Position numbers and translations under genes: made by a program. This document shows, piece by piece, positions 5,867-6,964 of a stretch of DNA of 6,964 nucleotides (positions are counted from its first letter, which is position 1; each line of letters starts with the position of its first letter). The notes under the pieces were generated by a model. It was not told the origin of the DNA and ran no database searches. It saw only the letters and a program-made list of their open reading frames with translations. Source of the stretch: a bacterium (GTDB lineage Bacteria; SZUA-79; Acidulodesulfobacterales; Acidulodesulfobacteraceae); assembly GCA_021803845.1 (NCBI GenBank), contig JAJZLA010000081.1:1-6964 (forward strand), given 5' to 3'.

Positions 5867-6964
5867 ATGTTTTTTTGTAAAAATTGCGGTACAAAAATAG
5901 AAAACGATAGCGCTAAATTCTGCCCTAAATGCGGACAGAAATTCGAGCCTAAACAGGCATCGTCGCAGTCCTCTGCGCCTAATCCTAACGTTTTAAAAAA
6001 TGCAAACGCTTCGCCTTCGCCGGTTAAAACCCCCGAAAATAACGTCGATTTAGTCAAAAACAATGAAGGCAGCAGAGCCGAAAGTTCTATTCAAAACGAC
6101 GCAAAAGAAGGCATTAGTCCCAAAAATCCAAGCGGCAATAATTCATCTTCATCAGCAACTCCCAAAGCGCCTAAAATACCTCATCAAGACGGTGGTAAAA
6201 AAGGAAAAGGATTATTAATCGCTATTATTATTTTAGCGATTATATTAATAGGTATGGGAGGTACCGTTTTTTATTTATTTAAAACCGGCAAACTTAAAAA
6301 AATAGAAAAAAAAATATACAAAGTTCTTAATATTAAAACTAGAAATCAATCCGAAAAACATAAACATAAGCATCACGGTAAATCCTCAAAGCAAAATAAA
6401 AATAAAAAGAAAAATCAAAAGAACAAGAAGAATTCCAAAAATATTTCTAATTCAAGTAATCCCGCTAATTCTTCAAATGCAAGCAATTCTGGCACATCTG
6501 CACCGACTTACGTTTACGCTAATAATAATTCGAATAGGTCTAATCAAGCCGGCGGGTTTTCCGCATTTAAAACTTACTTGAGTTCTGCAAGCCCACATAT
6601 TGTCGGTATTTCGCCTCTCGGCAGTGCAGCGGGAAACGCTCCTGCTGTTATAATTTCAAACGTTATGGCAGACAGCGTCAGCGCTAGTCCCGGCAGCACA
6701 ATTAATATTCATTCCAAATTTTATGCCGAGACCCCGCCTAATCCGTCTTCGCAGAGCGTAAAATTGACATACGAAGTTTACGGAAACGGTCTTACGGCTT
6801 ATAACAATTCATACGTCAACGTCAATAAGCCCGGAATTTACAACGTTAACCTTGCCGTGAAAATTCCGTCTAATTTTCCGGCAGGAACATATACCTATGT
6901 TCTTACGGTAACTTCTACGGCGACGATCGAAGAATCGCCTGCGGCTTATATAAAGGTGCAGTAG
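5867..6964 (+). CDS. Zinc-ribbon, single-pass membrane protein with Ig-like C-terminal domain, function unknown
   Basis: The 365-residue protein ends at the TAG that closes the window, so it is complete. An N-terminal zinc ribbon (Cys4, Cys7, Cys19, Cys22; CxxC-11-CxxC) resembles the ribbon ending the preceding protein. A low-complexity Ser/Pro/Asn linker (about 25-110) leads to one membrane helix (116-138). Then come a very basic tract (139-191) with a KHKHKHH cluster at 164-170, an Asn/Ser-rich spacer (192-230), and a beta-rich C-terminal region (about 245-365) with a PGSTINIHSKF strand and an AGTYTYVLTV ending typical of Ig-like or CARDB-like folds. Likely topology is ribbon inside and Ig-like domain outside, but the basic tract after the helix contradicts the positive-inside rule. 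AGAGG (5854-5858) lies 8 bases before the ATG. It probably works with the preceding gene. Function is not known. Confidence 0.5.
   Translation: MFFCKNCGTKIENDSAKFCPKCGQKFEPKQASSQSSAPNPNVLKNANASPSPVKTPENNVDLVKNNEGSRAESSIQNDAKEGISPKNPSGNNSSSSATPKAPKIPHQDGGKKGKGLLIAIIILAIILIGMGGTVFYLFKTGKLKKIEKKIYKVLNIKTRNQSEKHKHKHHGKSSKQNKNKKKNQKNKKNSKNISNSSNPANSSNASNSGTSAPTYVYANNNSNRSNQAGGFSAFKTYLSSASPHIVGISPLGSAAGNAPAVIISNVMADSVSASPGSTINIHSKFYAETPPNPSSQSVKLTYEVYGNGLTAYNNSYVNVNKPGIYNVNLAVKIPSNFPAGTYTYVLTVTSTATIEESPAAYIKVQ

Noticed and set aside
5767..6063. Minus-strand open frame spanning the gap between the zinc-ribbon genes
   Set aside because: It runs antisense to both cysteine motifs and has no plausible start context or motif.
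1..6964. Mobile element, prophage, toxin-antitoxin or CRISPR content
   Set aside because: No transposase, integrase, terminal repeats, regularly spaced repeats or phage genes were seen; base composition and codon style look uniform across the window.

Overview
The window is AT-rich (roughly mid-to-upper 30s % G+C by eye) and densely coded. It reads as a chromosomal segment of a Gram-negative, proteobacteria-like organism: it has the tail of an LptF/LptG lipopolysaccharide-export permease and a complete NtrY/NtrX two-component pair. The pair's order and sequence style suggest a deltaproteobacteria-like, low-GC lineage, but this placement is inferred from family resemblance only. No mobile element, CRISPR array, tRNA or rRNA was seen.

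Layout: (1) 2-226, + strand, the C-terminal end of an LptF/LptG permease that enters from outside the window. (2) 227-1003, - strand, a PhnP-type metallo-beta-lactamase-fold phosphodiesterase. Its stop codon abuts the permease stop with no spacer, and a good intrinsic terminator for the permease transcript (242-270) lies inside its coding sequence. (3) A 53-bp divergent gap holding a candidate promoter for the hydrolase that would make its mRNA nearly leaderless. (4) 1057-2970 ntrY and 3003-4457 ntrX, + strand, 32 bp apart and presumably one operon. The kinase has an unusually small extracytoplasmic sensor region. (5) A 133-bp intergenic region (4458-4590) with a near-consensus sigma70-type promoter, a CAA-N5-TTG element like that reported for NtrX in alphaproteobacteria, an 11-bp perfect inverted repeat in the leader, and a strong Shine-Dalgarno. 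(6) 4591-5802 and 5867-6964, + strand, two unrecognised membrane proteins that each carry a four-cysteine zinc ribbon, C-terminal in the first and N-terminal in the second. The second also has one membrane segment, a Lys/His/Asn-rich tract and an Ig-like C-terminal domain.

How the parts may fit: NtrY probably senses an envelope or redox/nitrogen-related state and phosphorylates NtrX, a sigma54-type activator with an intact GAFTGA loop. The zinc-ribbon pair has its own promoter next to a possible NtrX site, so it may be an NtrX-controlled envelope module. That link is inference. The zinc-ribbon pair is the best candidate here for an undescribed system; the other genes belong to known families.
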